Origin: Arachnopeziza araneosa
Taxonomy: Eukaryota; Ascomycota; Leotiomycetes; Helotiales; Arachnopezizaceae
Reading direction: 5' to 3'
DNA length: 64,000 bases
NCBI GenBank assembly: GCA_003988855.1
Contig: QYAI01000067.1
Coordinates: 90,318-154,317, forward strand
The notes beneath the pieces were generated by a model that was not told the DNA's origin, ran no database searches, and was given only the letters and a program-made list of their open reading frames with translations. Of this stretch, positions 25,666-36,914 are shown one piece after another (positions within the stretch are counted from its first letter, which is position 1; every line of letters begins with the position of its first letter). The translations under genes and the position numbers were made by a program.

Positions 25666-27907
25666 ATGTCGACGGTAAATGAGGTAAAGGAAGCTGTGAA
25701 AGAGACGTTGCTTGGCACCGAGATACCTGCGGATGTCCAGCTTAGCGCGCAGAGCAGGGCTACCTTTGAGCAGTATGCACAGAGGGATGAGGCAACCGGG
25801 GAGTTGTATATGGGCGAGGATGACTTTGTGAATGCTGTTGCGCCAGAGGGTGAAGATTATGTGAGTCAGTGCAGGATCCCTCGCGCCTTGTAGTCCCAAG
25901 GCCATTGACTAATGAGTGATTTCGTCGCACAGCACAAGATTAAACGCGAACAGTATGCTATTCTCTTCAGAATTGCAGATACGAAAAGCTCGGGCAAGAT
26001 CAATGTTTTCGATTGGGGTAGTTTCGAGAATCTCCTGGCCAAGCCAGATGCAGAATACGAAATCGCGTTTCGATTATTCGATGTGGAGCAGACGGGAACC
26101 GTAAAGTACGACGACCTAAAGAAGCTTTATGAGATGAACAAGGGCCCTGAGAGTATACCTTTTGACTGGAATTGCGAATGGGCAAATCTCTACAGTGGCG
26201 GGAAGAAGCGACGACATGATCTTACCTACCCACAGTTCTCGCAGATGTTAAGAGGCTTACAAGGCGAGAGAATAAGACAAGCTTTCCATCACTTCGACAA
26301 AGACGGGGATGGATATATTCAACCCGATGAATTCCAGCGCATCATCCTCCAGACGGCGAGACACAAGCTCTCGGATCATCTACTCGAAAACCTGCATACT
26401 CTCTGCAATATCTCTACCGGGAGCAAGATATCCTATGCTAATGTCCGCGCTTTTCAGAACATTATCCGAGAAATGGACTTGGTAGAGTACATTATTCGAC
26501 AAGCTACTTCCCAGAGCAGTGATGGCAAAATCACTCGTACCGAATTCCTTAACGAAGCTGCTCGCATCACCCGGTTCTCCCTCTTCACTCCCATGGAGGC
26601 CGATATCCTCTTCCATTTTGCTTCTCTTGATGAGCCGTCAGGTCGTCTGGCCCTCACTGACTTTGCCAAAGTCCTCGATTCCTCATGGCGCAGTCCCCTC
26701 TATAATGCCTTTGGGGATGTTGCAGGAGCAACTGTTGCCAAAGCAAAGTCCACAACAAAAACCGCCCTCCGCAGTGTTCTCGAGTCGGTCCATCACTTTG
26801 CGCTAGGTGCTATGGCTGGCGCATTTGGTGCTTTTATGGTATACCCTATCGATCTCGTAAAAACCCGGATGCAGAACCAACGTTCCTCGAGAGTTGGAGA
26901 GCTGCTGTACAAGAACTCGTTAGATTGTGCTAAAAAGGTCATAAAGAATGAAGGCTTTAAGGGCTTGTATTCTGGTGTCATACCGCAGTTGGTGGGCGTG
27001 GCACCAGAGAAAGCAATTAAGCTCACAGTCAATGATCTTGTGCGAGGGCACTTCTCAAATAAAGATGGCGAGATTTGGGTACCATACGAAATTTTGGCTG
27101 GTGGTACTGCCGGCGCTTGTCAAATTGTAAGTACCCTCTCAATACTCAGATGCCTTCTCATCCTTTGTCTAGATCTTCACCAACCCTCTCGAAATCGTCA
27201 AAATCCGTCTGCAGGTTCAAGGAGAAGTCGCGAAAAATGTCGAAGGTACACCCCGCCGCTCCGCACTTTGGATTGTCCGCAATCTCGGCCTTATTGGTCT
27301 CTACAAAGGCGCTTCTGCCTGTCTCCTCCGTGACGTTCCCTTCTCCGCCATCTACTTCACCAGTTATAACCACCTGAAGCGCGACTACTTTGGCGAATCG
27401 CAAACCAAAAAGCTCGGAGTTCTCCAGCTCTTGACCGCAGGCGCTATTGCCGGCATGCCAGCTGCCTACCTCACCACACCCTGCGACGTTATCAAAACTC
27501 GGCTACAAGTCGAGGCACGCAAAGGCGAGAGTTCATATACCAGCTTACGACATTGCGCAAAGACAATCTGGAAGGAGGAAGGTTTCAAGGCGTTCTTCAA
27601 AGGTGGACCAGCTCGTATCATGCGCTCGTCGCCGCAGTTCGGTTTCACGCTTGCAGCATATGAGGTCCTCCAAAACTTGCTCCCGCTTCCGGGTGGAGAT
27701 AAAAAGGAAGCCCCACATATGGGTGTGGGCGCTGCAGGTAAAGGAGCAAGGTTGCAGGGACAAGAAGGTCCGCTGAGCTATTTAAGGAGTAGGAATGCGC
27801 TGAAAATCATCTTGGATCTTGACGAGGAGTTTGGTCGAAAGAAAATGCCTGGAAGAGATGGATGGAAAAACCTCCCGAGAATCATTGGAGGCGGTGGCGG
27901 GAACTAG
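25666..27907 (+). CDS. AGC1: Mitochondrial aspartate/glutamate carrier with EF hands
   Basis: Three exons, 25666-25860, 25933-27126 and 27173-27907, 707 aa. The N-terminal half has EF-hand-like segments; the best loop is DKDGDGYIQPDE at residues 187-198, with a second, weaker one near residue 115. The C-terminal half has three mitochondrial carrier repeats marked by PIDLVKTRMQ, NPLEIVKIRLQ and TPCDVIKTRLQ. This architecture is that of citrin/aralar: exchange of matrix aspartate for cytosolic glutamate and a proton across the inner membrane, linked to the malate-aspartate shuttle. The fungal form (yeast Agc1) lacks most calcium-binding loops, whereas this one keeps at least one canonical loop. 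The tail after the last helix is Gly-rich. Confidence 0.95.
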
Positions 27908-28872
27908 AATCTTTTAACCAGAGGCAGATTGTATAGAAGGGGAAACGGTATAGAAGTGATTCGCTGATTGGGTAGTTGGCATGGGTCGGATGGGATTGGC
28001 TGCATATCCAGAGCACAGAGCACACACAGCACATTACTTGCATTATGGATAGAAGGTCGGTCCGAGCAATGGGTGGCGTTTGTGTGTTTATTTACATATT
28101 GCACTATCCTTTCTTCTAATTGTTGCATTGTCGTTATTTATTTCTACAAAACTACACGAGTAGCGAGAGAGCAGATGGCCATTGAGATGGAAGGAGAGGA
28201 GTGAAGGGAATGTGTATTCTAGCTACCTATCATGTGCGATATGTGTAGTAGATATGATGAAGCTATTCTCCTCCCATTGATCACTGCTTCGTCCACATGC
28301 TTTGATCGATTTGTGTCATGGCTTAGTGTCAAGTTTTGGCCCTTTTTTGAAGCTGAGAGCGTCTCTCGAATAGGATACTTGGAAATTACCATCCTTTTTT
28401 GGGGAAGAATCCCAAGTGCGGTAGTCTCAGTCATCATTGCGCTTCGAGAGTCTTTTGATCAGCTTACACGCAGGAGGGTCAACTGTAATTCGCCGCCCTC
28501 CCTCTTAATCATCCCAATGCATCCTCACCACCTCGAACCTCCCGTCGATGTCGTCACCTACTCCTCAAGCACCATGCGTCAGCAACCGCCAAAAGAAAGA
28601 AAGAAAGAAAGCAAAGCGGCTCGGCGATCTTCTAGTCCTCAAACGGCCCTCGGATCGCTTAGATAAGTCACCATGGCCCTCGTCTTCCCCTTTCCGGAGA
28701 GGAGAGAGAACATGACGCTCTCTCTCGCTGATCTTGAAAAATTAAATGTAGAAATTTGAACGGGGATGGGAGGGCTAAGGGGTTTAGGTGTAGTTTTGAG
28801 GTTTGCAGTAGCCAAAAAAAAGGGGGGGGCCGGTTAGGTCATACACCGAAGCATATGGCCCTTCCGGCCGAG
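27908..28872. other. Intergenic region
   Basis: No supported gene. Features include a GAAA repeat near 28597-28612 and an A8G8 homopurine block at 28814-28829. Confidence 0.4.
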
Positions 28873-28949
28873 TAACTCTCCCAGGAGTCGAACCCAGAGT
28901 CTCTATCTCGATTTCTAGAAACAGCGCGCTACCGTTGCGCCATGGAGTT
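28873..28949 (-). tRNA. tRNA-like Pol III element, possible tRNA pseudogene
   Basis: On the minus strand a 77-nt segment has a consensus A box (TGGCGCAACGG, 28932-28942) and a perfect B box (GGTTCGACTCC, 28884-28894). The D stem (GCGC/GCGC) and T stem (CTGGG/CCCAG) pair. The acceptor pairs at only five of seven positions. The anticodon arm does not form a standard seven-base loop with U33, even allowing a short intron, so no anticodon is assigned. A run of eight T follows about 52 nt downstream and could terminate Pol III. It may be a decayed tRNA or the head of a tRNA-derived SINE. Confidence 0.5.
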
Positions 28950-29324
28950 TTTGATTGGGTGTTGGGTGGTTTGGGCTTATTATTCCTTATGATGTCTGCA
29001 GCATTGTGCGTTATGGGGAAAGGAAAAAGTTAATCTGAGGTAAGTGATTGGAGACTGTTTGGTTGGATAGGAGTTTGTAACTTGGATCTCTGGTTGTATG
29101 AAATCTGTTTAGAAAAGTCAAATTTCATGTAAGGTTATGCAAAGCTTGGGTTTTCTGTTCAAGGGGTTTTGTATCTGTCACTGCTGATGAGGTTGAATCC
29201 ATGCAAAATGTCAATCCACGGTTCTCCAACATAGCCAAGCCGCCTGACCTCTAGTGAAATTGTAACCCGCAAATCCAATTTTCGTATATTGAAGGAGATA
29301 AGAGACCAGAATCAAGCACATTAC

Positions 29325-30096
29325 CAGCTTCTGGTGTTTGGTAGATCTATAGCATCGACCAGCCGTCGCATCTGAAAGGCTCGATAGAAGTAGCGATCCA
29401 TCACCATCATAAGGATACCATCCTGGATATATCTCCAGCTCATGAACTTCCCAATTGATCATCCCATTGCACCACTGACTGTCAATATCAATCTTGACCT
29501 CGCAGTCCTCGATATCCCCATCCTCACTGAAAAACGGTTTTCATTTATTGTGTATTTGGAGGTATTGTTTGCCATGTTGTCCATAGTAACTCTGGTACAA
29601 TTGATCATGCTGCGTCCATTTTTCTGATGAGAACGAGGAATGAAAGCAGAATCCAGGGCTTCATTGATCTCTTTCAGGACCTCCTCTCTGTTTTCAGATG
29701 CGTACAGCCGATTGAAATGTAACTGATACTTTTGAGTAGATCTGTGTTTCCAGCGACGCATCCCGGATGAATGCTCTGGCACATTTCTCAAGTTCTTTAA
29801 TATTCTTACAGACCCAACTGAACAGCGGCCGAAGAGTCTTTGGATCTTTCCAATAAGAGTCTCGCCCCCACATCTTAACCATTGAGCGATTGTAGTTGTG
29901 GAAAGAACAATTCGTTATCATTGTAGCTCAGGATATTCAAGAACCACCTTACGGGCAGCTTTGATGGCCTCGTAATCATTTTCTTCGATTGTTAAAGCCG
30001 CAATCTCTGGTCCGCTTTTGACTGGATGCACTAGCTCTCTCTTGAATGGGCATCTTAGTCGAAAATCCTCCCAATCTTCATTCTCGTTTTCTATCT
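29325..30096 (-). pseudogene. Frameshifted remnant of an unrecognised protein gene
   Basis: Four consecutive stretches on the minus strand read as good protein but in different frames. These are about 30096-29922 (ENEDWEDFRLRCPF to VVLEYPELQ, then two stops), 29921-29740 (WGRDSYWKDPKTLRPLF), 29745-29600 (LHFNRLYASENREEV) and 29527-29325 (WEVHELEIYPGWYPYDGDG). The first two are offset by one base with no room for an intron; the second and third overlap at a shift. This looks like a gene decaying by indels. Small introns cannot be wholly excluded for the last junction, where TTTTTCAG precedes the fourth segment. The family is unknown; the composition recalls the fungal 2EXR/F-box-like hypothetical proteins. 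Confidence 0.5.
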
Positions 30097-32304
30097 AGTA
30101 GTCCCAAGTAATTTTTTTGCATCCAATGATTCATATAGAGCAACAACAAGATTTTTATTCTTTCGAAGGCTGAGCCATAGTGTGAAAGTCTGTGGTGCAA
30201 TTCTTCGCCCAAATGAATTTTAATTTAAGCGAGGAGCTTTCTAAACAATCAAAACGTTCACCAAAATAAAGATATTTATTATTTGAAGGTGAACCTTGGA
30301 GGTACCAGAAACAAGTCTTCATTCAGAGAGGCTAATCCAAAAGCGAAGAGGTCATCTTGATGTCGAGAATAGCTAAAATTGGCAAGTGGATTCATTGGGT
30401 TATTGTTAGTTGAACGCCATCACAACCGACAGTGATATCGAAGGGGAAAAAAAAATAATAAAAAATTAGAGGCAACCAAGAAGTTTGCCACCAAAACCGG
30501 AAAATCCCAGAACGAAACTTACCACTGAACCAAAAGCAAGATTCAAAATGGCAAAACTGTAGGAAGACAGAAACCCAGCCAGGTGCAGAGGCTAGATTTT
30601 TTTCGGAGTGGCGCTACCCGGCGGGTAGATATGGCGACTGGATGCATCTGGGCTGTGGTTGCTGGATTATTCCAGCCCAGGGAGGTTGCTACCCTTGCGG
30701 GTAGTCGGGTCGGGCTGTGGTTGCTGGGATGTTGCAGCCCGGGAGGGAGGGAGGACCCGTGTACCTAAAGAGAGGAGTGGGCATATTGGCGATGGACGAA
30801 ACTGACTTATTTAATCTTATGTAGGTACCTAAGATGCGGTGGTGGGCAGGTGCCGAAGATTAGGCGAGGAGGCCGCTTGACTGTTGATACATCCATCGAG
30901 TACCGTGGCGGCATCTGGAAGCTGATCTGAGAGTGATCAAGATGAGTTTAATGAAATTTGTTCTATGTTCATCATCTCTCAGTTACAGAATGAAGTAGCA
31001 ACACAGAAACCACCACAGTGGAAAGAAAATCTCCATCGTCTGACTCTGTTGTTGTTATGTCTGGAGTCCTTGAACTCTCTTCCTTATTTTACCCACCTTA
31101 CGGGATATAGATAGTGATTCATGTTTTGGAAATAAGATACAAGAAGGAGTATTTAAAGGAGTGACTTCAGAGGAAGTAATATCTAATGTAAGAGTAGATT
31201 CTGCCTGAGCCGGCTTAAGAAAGAACCTAATTATTACCAGAGCTCTGATTTTGATTTTTAGATTTTTCTTTACTTGATTATGTGTAAGTCAACATTAAAA
31301 ATTAAACCTGAGTTGATTTAGATCTAATTGACCGAGTCAACTCATATGCTATTCAGAAAACACACACGCTTGTGCGTCCCTCTGGTGAACGGTGTCAGGT
31401 GATGCATATCTGACTGTTCTCATTAAACTTATATGACAGCTTGATCACTCGTGTAAAGTACTGATTGCAGCTGAAATCCATATCCAATGCTTAGACATTC
31501 TACGACCAGCACAGAGTGAAGATTTCATTCCACAATAACTATCTGCTTCGCAGCGGCACTGTTGAAACCAGCAATTTGTCTTTCGTTAAGCAAGCACCAA
31601 ACCCATAGCAAGCATTTATCTGCCTGAAGCAGAACCCCACAAGCCACGACACAACTTTCTCAACCAAGTCCTCAGAGCATTTGAGTAGCTGATTAACAAC
31701 GACTGTGTTTCTACGTGAGGTTCTTTGATTGCAGCTGACGCCATCCACCAGTTGCAGCCATGTGGTCTCATGAACCAGACATCGGGGGAAACATTCGACC
31801 GCATCGGACATCCACCGGATCCCACCGTCTCGAAGCGGTCCGACCGAAATGCCCGAGCGGAATTATCGCAGCGCCGGTATTTCCACCTCGCTCCAGAGTT
31901 CGATTCCGATCCATGGGAAGTAGGGGTTGGGGCAAGAGCCTCAGTGGAAGAAGCGGGAGGGCGTCGCCAGGGATTGGCTGAACAACGATGAAGGAATACG
32001 AGACGTGGTTAGCGTCCGCCGGGAGCTAGACTCAAAACAGACTAGGTGGATATCAGTTAAAGGCAAGGCAAGTGTTGATACAGACTCATGCTTCATTGCT
32101 GGTTATCTAACTCCGGATTCCCCTCCTAACTCCTATGACCGGGACTGACTCTTCTGATACGGACTTACCTACGAAGGTATAAAGTGATGGCTTCATTCGA
32201 AGATCTCCTGCTTCAATCAACTCGGACTTCACAAGATCCATCTAAGCGAACGAATCCCAGGAGATAACCATCTCCAGAATCATTACATCTCCAGAGCTCA
32301 CATA
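30097..32304. other. Gene-poor region upstream of the NmrA-like gene
   Basis: No supported gene. It contains a local duplication with hairpins (30611-30750, listed separately) and AT-rich sequence around 31200-31330. Confidence 0.4.
30611..30750. repeat. Two-copy duplication bearing palindromes
   Basis: Each copy holds CTACCC-spacer-GGGTAG (30614-30628 with GGC, 30689-30704 with TTGC) followed by GGGCTGTGGTTGCTGG (30650-30665 and 30712-30727) and a CAGCCC-GGGAGG tail. The stems are identical while the loops and spacers differ. Confidence 0.75.
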
Positions 32305-33368
32305 ATGGCTGCCAAATATGCCAAAGATCAGCCTGCGGGCTTCAAGAACTTTGTCGAGAAAGTAGCAATCGTCGGAGTAAGTGAAAACAGCCCATAACTT
32401 TTAATCCCTCTAACAGGTTACAGGCCAGCGGTAGGATAGGCGGAGCCTTCGCCGAAGCGCTCCTCAAGACCGGCAAACACACCGTAACGGCCCTCGTCCG
32501 CCCAGACAGCAAGAGCACTCTTGCTGCCGGCATCAAGACGGCCGCCGTCGACTACGACGACGAAGAAACCATCGTCAAGGCCCTTGAAGGCCAACAATTC
32601 CTTATCATCACCCTTAGCGTCTTTGCACCACCCGATCTCCACGGCAAGATTGCCAAAGCCGCAGCCAAGGCCGGTATTCCTTATGTCATGCCCAACGCCT
32701 ACGGGTTCGACATCAAGAACGAGGCACTGACCAAGGATGGGTTGTATGGCGGCAGAGCCCTCCAGGCGTGTGCTGATGTTGAGAGCGCCGGAGTTAGTTC
32801 GTACATTGCGTTCGTGTGTGGCTTCTGGTACGAGTGGAGTCTGGCCATCGGCCCCCAATGGTATGGCTTTGACATCAAGAACAAGAAGGTCACCTTCTAC
32901 GACGACGGCAAGACGAAGATCAACACCAGCACCTGGCTGCAATGCGGAAAGGCCATTGCGGGCCTCCTGAGCTTGAAAGAACTCCCCGAAGACGAGAACG
33001 ACAAATCCCCCACCGTCTCCTCGTGGAAGAACAAGCCCCTCTACATCTCCAGTTTCCTGATCAGCCAGCGCGACATGCTTGACGAGCTCAACAGTCTTTC
33101 CGGAACCACCGACAAGGACTGGGAGATTGACTTTGAGCCTTCGGATGAGCGCTACAAGAACGGCCTCGCGGAGATGAAGAGTGGTATCAGGACGGGCTTC
33201 GCAAAGGCGATGTATGCTCGGGTCTTCTATCCGAATGGTGATGGTGACTATGAAACGAGCGCTGGGCTGGATAATAAGCTGATTGGCTTGCCCGAGGATG
33301 ATCTTAAAGCTGCTACCAAGAGGGCTGTGGAGATGGTAGAGAGTGGTTGGACGCCATTTCAGCAGTAA
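32305..33368 (+). CDS. NmrA-like / isoflavone-reductase-like NAD(P)-binding protein
   Basis: Two exons, 32305-32376 and 32424-33368, 338 aa. Splicing (GTAAGT..TTACAG, 47 nt) restores the Rossmann glycine motif VAIVGASGRIGGAF at residues 20-33. An acidic/Arg segment (ALVRPDSKSTL) follows the second strand and suggests a NADP-type pocket. The rest matches atypical short-chain dehydrogenases of the NmrA/PCBER group (IPYVMPNAYGFD, then a substrate lobe). No YxxxK catalytic pair is evident, so it may be either a reductase on a small aromatic or a redox-sensing regulator. It is cytosolic by absence of targeting signals. It has no obvious partner gene nearby. Confidence 0.85.
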
Positions 33369-34443
33369 ATCTTCTCGGGGAGGAAGGTCTGAGATGCTTG
33401 CCGAATCAATGTATAGTCAATTAGCTAGATAGTTTGGCTGTGGGTTTGAGCTAGGCTGGTAATTCAACAGTTTTTAGAAAAGACCATGGCATCTTGCACT
33501 TAGACTATGCTGACGGAAATTGAGCGTCGTCTTTAGCTTTTCGTATTTAAGCTTTACCTCGAACTTTGACATGTTTGCACTCACTGCGAAGTGCAACAAA
33601 GAGTAGAGAGACAGAAGCAATAGTAATCGAGTCGTTTTTAGCATGTCGTATTTAGCGTCGTCTTTGGTTTTTTCGTATTTAGTTTTGCCTCGAAGTTCGA
33701 ATTCTAACACGGTTGCACTCGATCCGAAGTGCAACAAAAAGTAGAGAGATGAAGAGCAAATATGATCGAGTCGTGCTGGATATGTGTATATTATCGTATT
33801 GAATCAAGAGAGAAGTCTGCCTTGGATCCAGCCAGGTGTATGCTACCTAGGACATAGGTCACGTGACATGGAAAGAATAAAAAGTCGTCTTTAGCGTGTC
33901 GTATTTAGTTTGTTGTGCTTAGTTTGTCCTATTGAGTCGTCCTATTGAGTTTGTTGTATTGGGTTTGTCGTTTTGAGTTTGTCGTATTTTGGTTTTTACC
34001 TCCAAAGACCAAAAAAAACAAAAACAAAATATGAGCCGACGCGAAGTGCAACAAAAAATTAGGGAGACGAAAGGCAAAAATAATCGAGCCGTCTTAAAGT
34101 TTAATGCAAGTTACCTCAGAATGGGCTCCGGATTGGAACCTGGGCAAGCATCGAGTTGTTGTAGGGGAGATGAATGAGGGGGAAATCCTAGCACTACCCG
34201 TGTGCTGGTTCTCTGTTAAGCTATCAGCTGTGATGTTTATGGCAAAATTACAGAGCATAACTTCACATAGCAAAACTTAATCATGGTCAAATATTGATGT
34301 TTGATTAACTTAGTAATTATTCTACAAAAAGCTAGTTGAGCGCTCTAAGTTGAAGAGCAATGAGGCTATGACTGATTTGGTTACCATTATTTCTTGAGCA
34401 TTAGAGCCAAAATGGTCTTCTGCACTGAGACCGATCAAAATTT
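33369..34443. other. Intergenic region with tandem repeat
   Basis: Between the NmrA-like gene and the 3' end of the 2EXR gene. Holds the three-unit repeat at 33524-34092 and no supported gene. Confidence 0.5.
33524..34092. repeat. Three diverged tandem units
   Basis: Units at about 33524-33636, 33654-33775 and 33882-34092. Each opens with (gc/aa)GTCGTCTTTRG, has a CGTATTT block, then GCGAAGTGCAACAAA or CCGAAGTGCAACAAA followed by an AGAGAGA-like tract, and ends with TCGAGTCGT or TCGAGCCGT. The third unit is expanded by a 14-16 bp minisatellite of GTCGTATTGAGTTT-like repeats (about 33896-33990). Confidence 0.8.
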
Positions 34444-36423
34444 TCACGACTGTTCCTCTGGTCCCATTAATGGTTCAGGGGTATCCCACAAGACTTTCTC
34501 GTCACACCTCCATAGCTCCAGATCAACTCGGTCTCCATAATCTTGGTCATCGTTGGTAAACAGCATCTTTCTTGCCTTACGAATCTCAAGATATTGCTCC
34601 TCCATGTCGTCAATTGCAAGCTTCAGCAATTGGGTCAGCTCGAGTCTCCCTTCTTCACAGATGCTGATAAATCTGCGTGCCTCAAAGGCAATATCAATTT
34701 TACGCATCAAATCTTCCCGACCCATTCTCGAATAGCAAAGATCAAAATGTCTTTGCTGCTTTCGGATATTACGCCGAATATTGCGAGGAATATCCCGAAC
34801 GAAAGCTCTTGAATACTCTAGAACAAGATCATAGCCCTCAACGATATCTTCTTCCGAGAGACAAGCAGAATGATTTGAACCTTTTGCGGTCTGTCTTTTT
34901 GTTTCTTTGACAAATTCTGCCACTTGGAAAGCTCGGCTTGCGATCCGCTGATATTGAGACTCCAAATAATGTAGTACGTCTTTGCGTATCGTAGAGAACC
35001 TTCGAGAGTCATTGACTTGACTTGCACTGCTGCAAAGAGCCAAGCCGAATTCGACGGGATGAAGAGGATACTCATTCTTGAAAGGATTATTGGCTAGCGA
35101 GTCGATTGCAAGCATAGAAAGATAAACTTGTTCCTCGTCCTCGTCCTCGTCCTCGTCCTCCTCGTAGAGTTGGTACAGATAGCTAGACTTGGAGTAGTGA
35201 AGTGCTTCTTGCCAAGAAGACCTCATACTTTCCTTGAAATTCTCATTGCGCTCAAAGCTTTGCGAATAACTGAGTAAATTCTCAAACATTTGGAATACCT
35301 TGACAACTTTCGAACTGCCTTTAACAAGAGATGCAATTTCAATCTCTAGCTGGGGTAATGAGTATGTCGTCAAAATTAGGTTCGATAATGACCGTCCATT
35401 GCAAGAAAGTGAGATTTCAGTCTCGTCAAGTTGTGAAAACTTGAAATCTGAAAGCTTCCGAATTAAAAGCAAAGGTTGGAGTATAACACTTGGCTCGTGA
35501 TATCTTGGAACTGCGGCGTTGTAGTGGACGTCGTCTACCAATCCCTGTGGTAAAAGAACCACTTCGATTGACTTGCGAGCGGTGCTAGACAAAGCGCGGC
35601 AGAGGTGGACGAATTCTTCTGTAGGAGCAGACTCCTGACTGTGGTCTAGGTTGATTGTACTTACAATAATCCTCCAGTGTAAGACTTTCTGAAATACTGG
35701 ACTCGAGCAGGGGCCTGACGCCAGATTTCTGAAAATAGGCGACCCAAGACAAGGAAGGATTGTCCAATGGTAATTATGCATACCACGAGTACAATCAATG
35801 ATGAAAGTGTTGAAATTATACAATACATGAGAAGCTTCTTGGTGAATTTGACGGGATGTGCTCAAGATTCGAGGATGCAATTCATATTTCATTGGTTTTC
35901 CATCGCCGGATGTCTTCCAAATTGGAAGTGCAGCCACAGTTGACAGGACTTTATTGACCAAGAGCTCTTTGTAGATCATGTTTCTGACCTCAAGAGGTAG
36001 CTGGGTGAGGAACGCACAGCCTGTGCGAATATATTTAAAGGCAAGAGACTTTTTCAATGTTTCGAGCTCAAATTTGAATTGGTTTCTACTCTCGAGCGCT
36101 ATGGCGAGCCGATTTTGAAGTTGGATAACATCTGCGCGACTGGGTGGGGATGTGAACCGAGTGAGGCTATAAAGGCTATTAGCATAATATTTTTTGATGG
36201 AATACGCCTTGACATACGGTTGGCGGACCATTTCTCGGTCTGGAGGTCCAACGAGGAAGCGTGGTTTGAAACGGATTTTGGTTATTGTGTTGCAAGTGTT
36301 TGAAAGTTGCGAGGTTCTTGTTAGAGAAGTGAAGGCGAATCGCACTCGCCATTTAAAAAGGAAGGAGTTCAACGGAGGAAGGGACCTTTCACTGCATGGG
36401 CATTGGAACGCGTTTGTTTTCAT
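34444..36423 (-). CDS. 2EXR-domain protein, large
   Basis: Single uninterrupted frame of 659 aa on the minus strand. Residues 135-210 carry the fungal 2EXR signature: FLTQLPLEVRNMIYKELL, then LHPRILSTSRQIHQEASHVLY and NTFIID. The remaining 450 residues are helical and charged, with an acidic run (EEDEDEDEDEE) encoded by a GAGGAC repeat at 35133-35162. 2EXR proteins are a large, fast-evolving fungal family resembling F-box substrate receptors, but no role is established. The start is uncertain: Met65 (MVRQPYVKAYSIKKYY) is possible because residues 1-64 look less conserved-like. It lies convergent with the repeat array on its 3' side and divergent from the RPC53 gene. Confidence 0.75.
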   Translation of the reverse strand: MKTNAFQCPCSERSLPPLNSFLFKWRVRFAFTSLTRTSQLSNTCNTITKIRFKPRFLVGPPDREMVRQPYVKAYSIKKYYANSLYSLTRFTSPPSRADVIQLQNRLAIALESRNQFKFELETLKKSLAFKYIRTGCAFLTQLPLEVRNMIYKELLVNKVLSTVAALPIWKTSGDGKPMKYELHPRILSTSRQIHQEASHVLYNFNTFIIDCTRGMHNYHWTILPCLGSPIFRNLASGPCSSPVFQKVLHWRIIVSTINLDHSQESAPTEEFVHLCRALSSTARKSIEVVLLPQGLVDDVHYNAAVPRYHEPSVILQPLLLIRKLSDFKFSQLDETEISLSCNGRSLSNLILTTYSLPQLEIEIASLVKGSSKVVKVFQMFENLLSYSQSFERNENFKESMRSSWQEALHYSKSSYLYQLYEEDEDEDEDEEQVYLSMLAIDSLANNPFKNEYPLHPVEFGLALCSSASQVNDSRRFSTIRKDVLHYLESQYQRIASRAFQVAEFVKETKRQTAKGSNHSACLSEEDIVEGYDLVLEYSRAFVRDIPRNIRRNIRKQQRHFDLCYSRMGREDLMRKIDIAFEARRFISICEEGRLELTQLLKLAIDDMEEQYLEIRKARKMLFTNDDQDYGDRVDLELWRCDEKVLWDTPEPLMGPEEQS

Positions 36424-36914
36424 TCACAACCCATCACCGAGGTGGAGATCTAAACTGAAAGGGTGAAATGCAGCCAACTTTGAGCAGCCTTTAAATATGG
36501 TCTAGAGAATGGAAATGCACACCTACATAACCTCCCAGAGCTGCCTTTGAACTTTAACGAATTCTTGAGGCCTCGGAGACAATTTAGCTTCTTCCCAGAG
36601 TTTGTTGCGATCTCTTTAAAAGACATATTCCATTTAAGTTGTTCAGTTCAGCGGGATCGTGATCAAGAAATACCGTATCGTGACATAGAGGAGAATTTAT
36701 GTCATCAAGTTCATGTTGTCAGAATCGTACTCGTAGTGCGGCCTCGGCAGGCGGGCACCAGAAAAAAGTTGTCCCCTACCATGACAAAATCCATCTCAGA
36801 AGACAACTCCCGAGCAATACATCCCTCTTCTAGTCATAGTCTCAATTTCGAGGCCAAAGCTGCCAAATGCGGTGACATATTCTATTTTGATCATTCAGCT
36901 TCATACCTACCAAA
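36424..36914. other. Divergent promoter between 2EXR gene and RPC53
   Basis: About 490 bp, no gene supported. Open frames here overlap the RPC53 start in another frame and are not coding. Confidence 0.4.

Noticed and set aside
31840..31920. tRNA-like A and B box pair near 31.9 kb
   Set aside because: The T stem does not pair and the B box is imperfect; chance resemblance is more likely.
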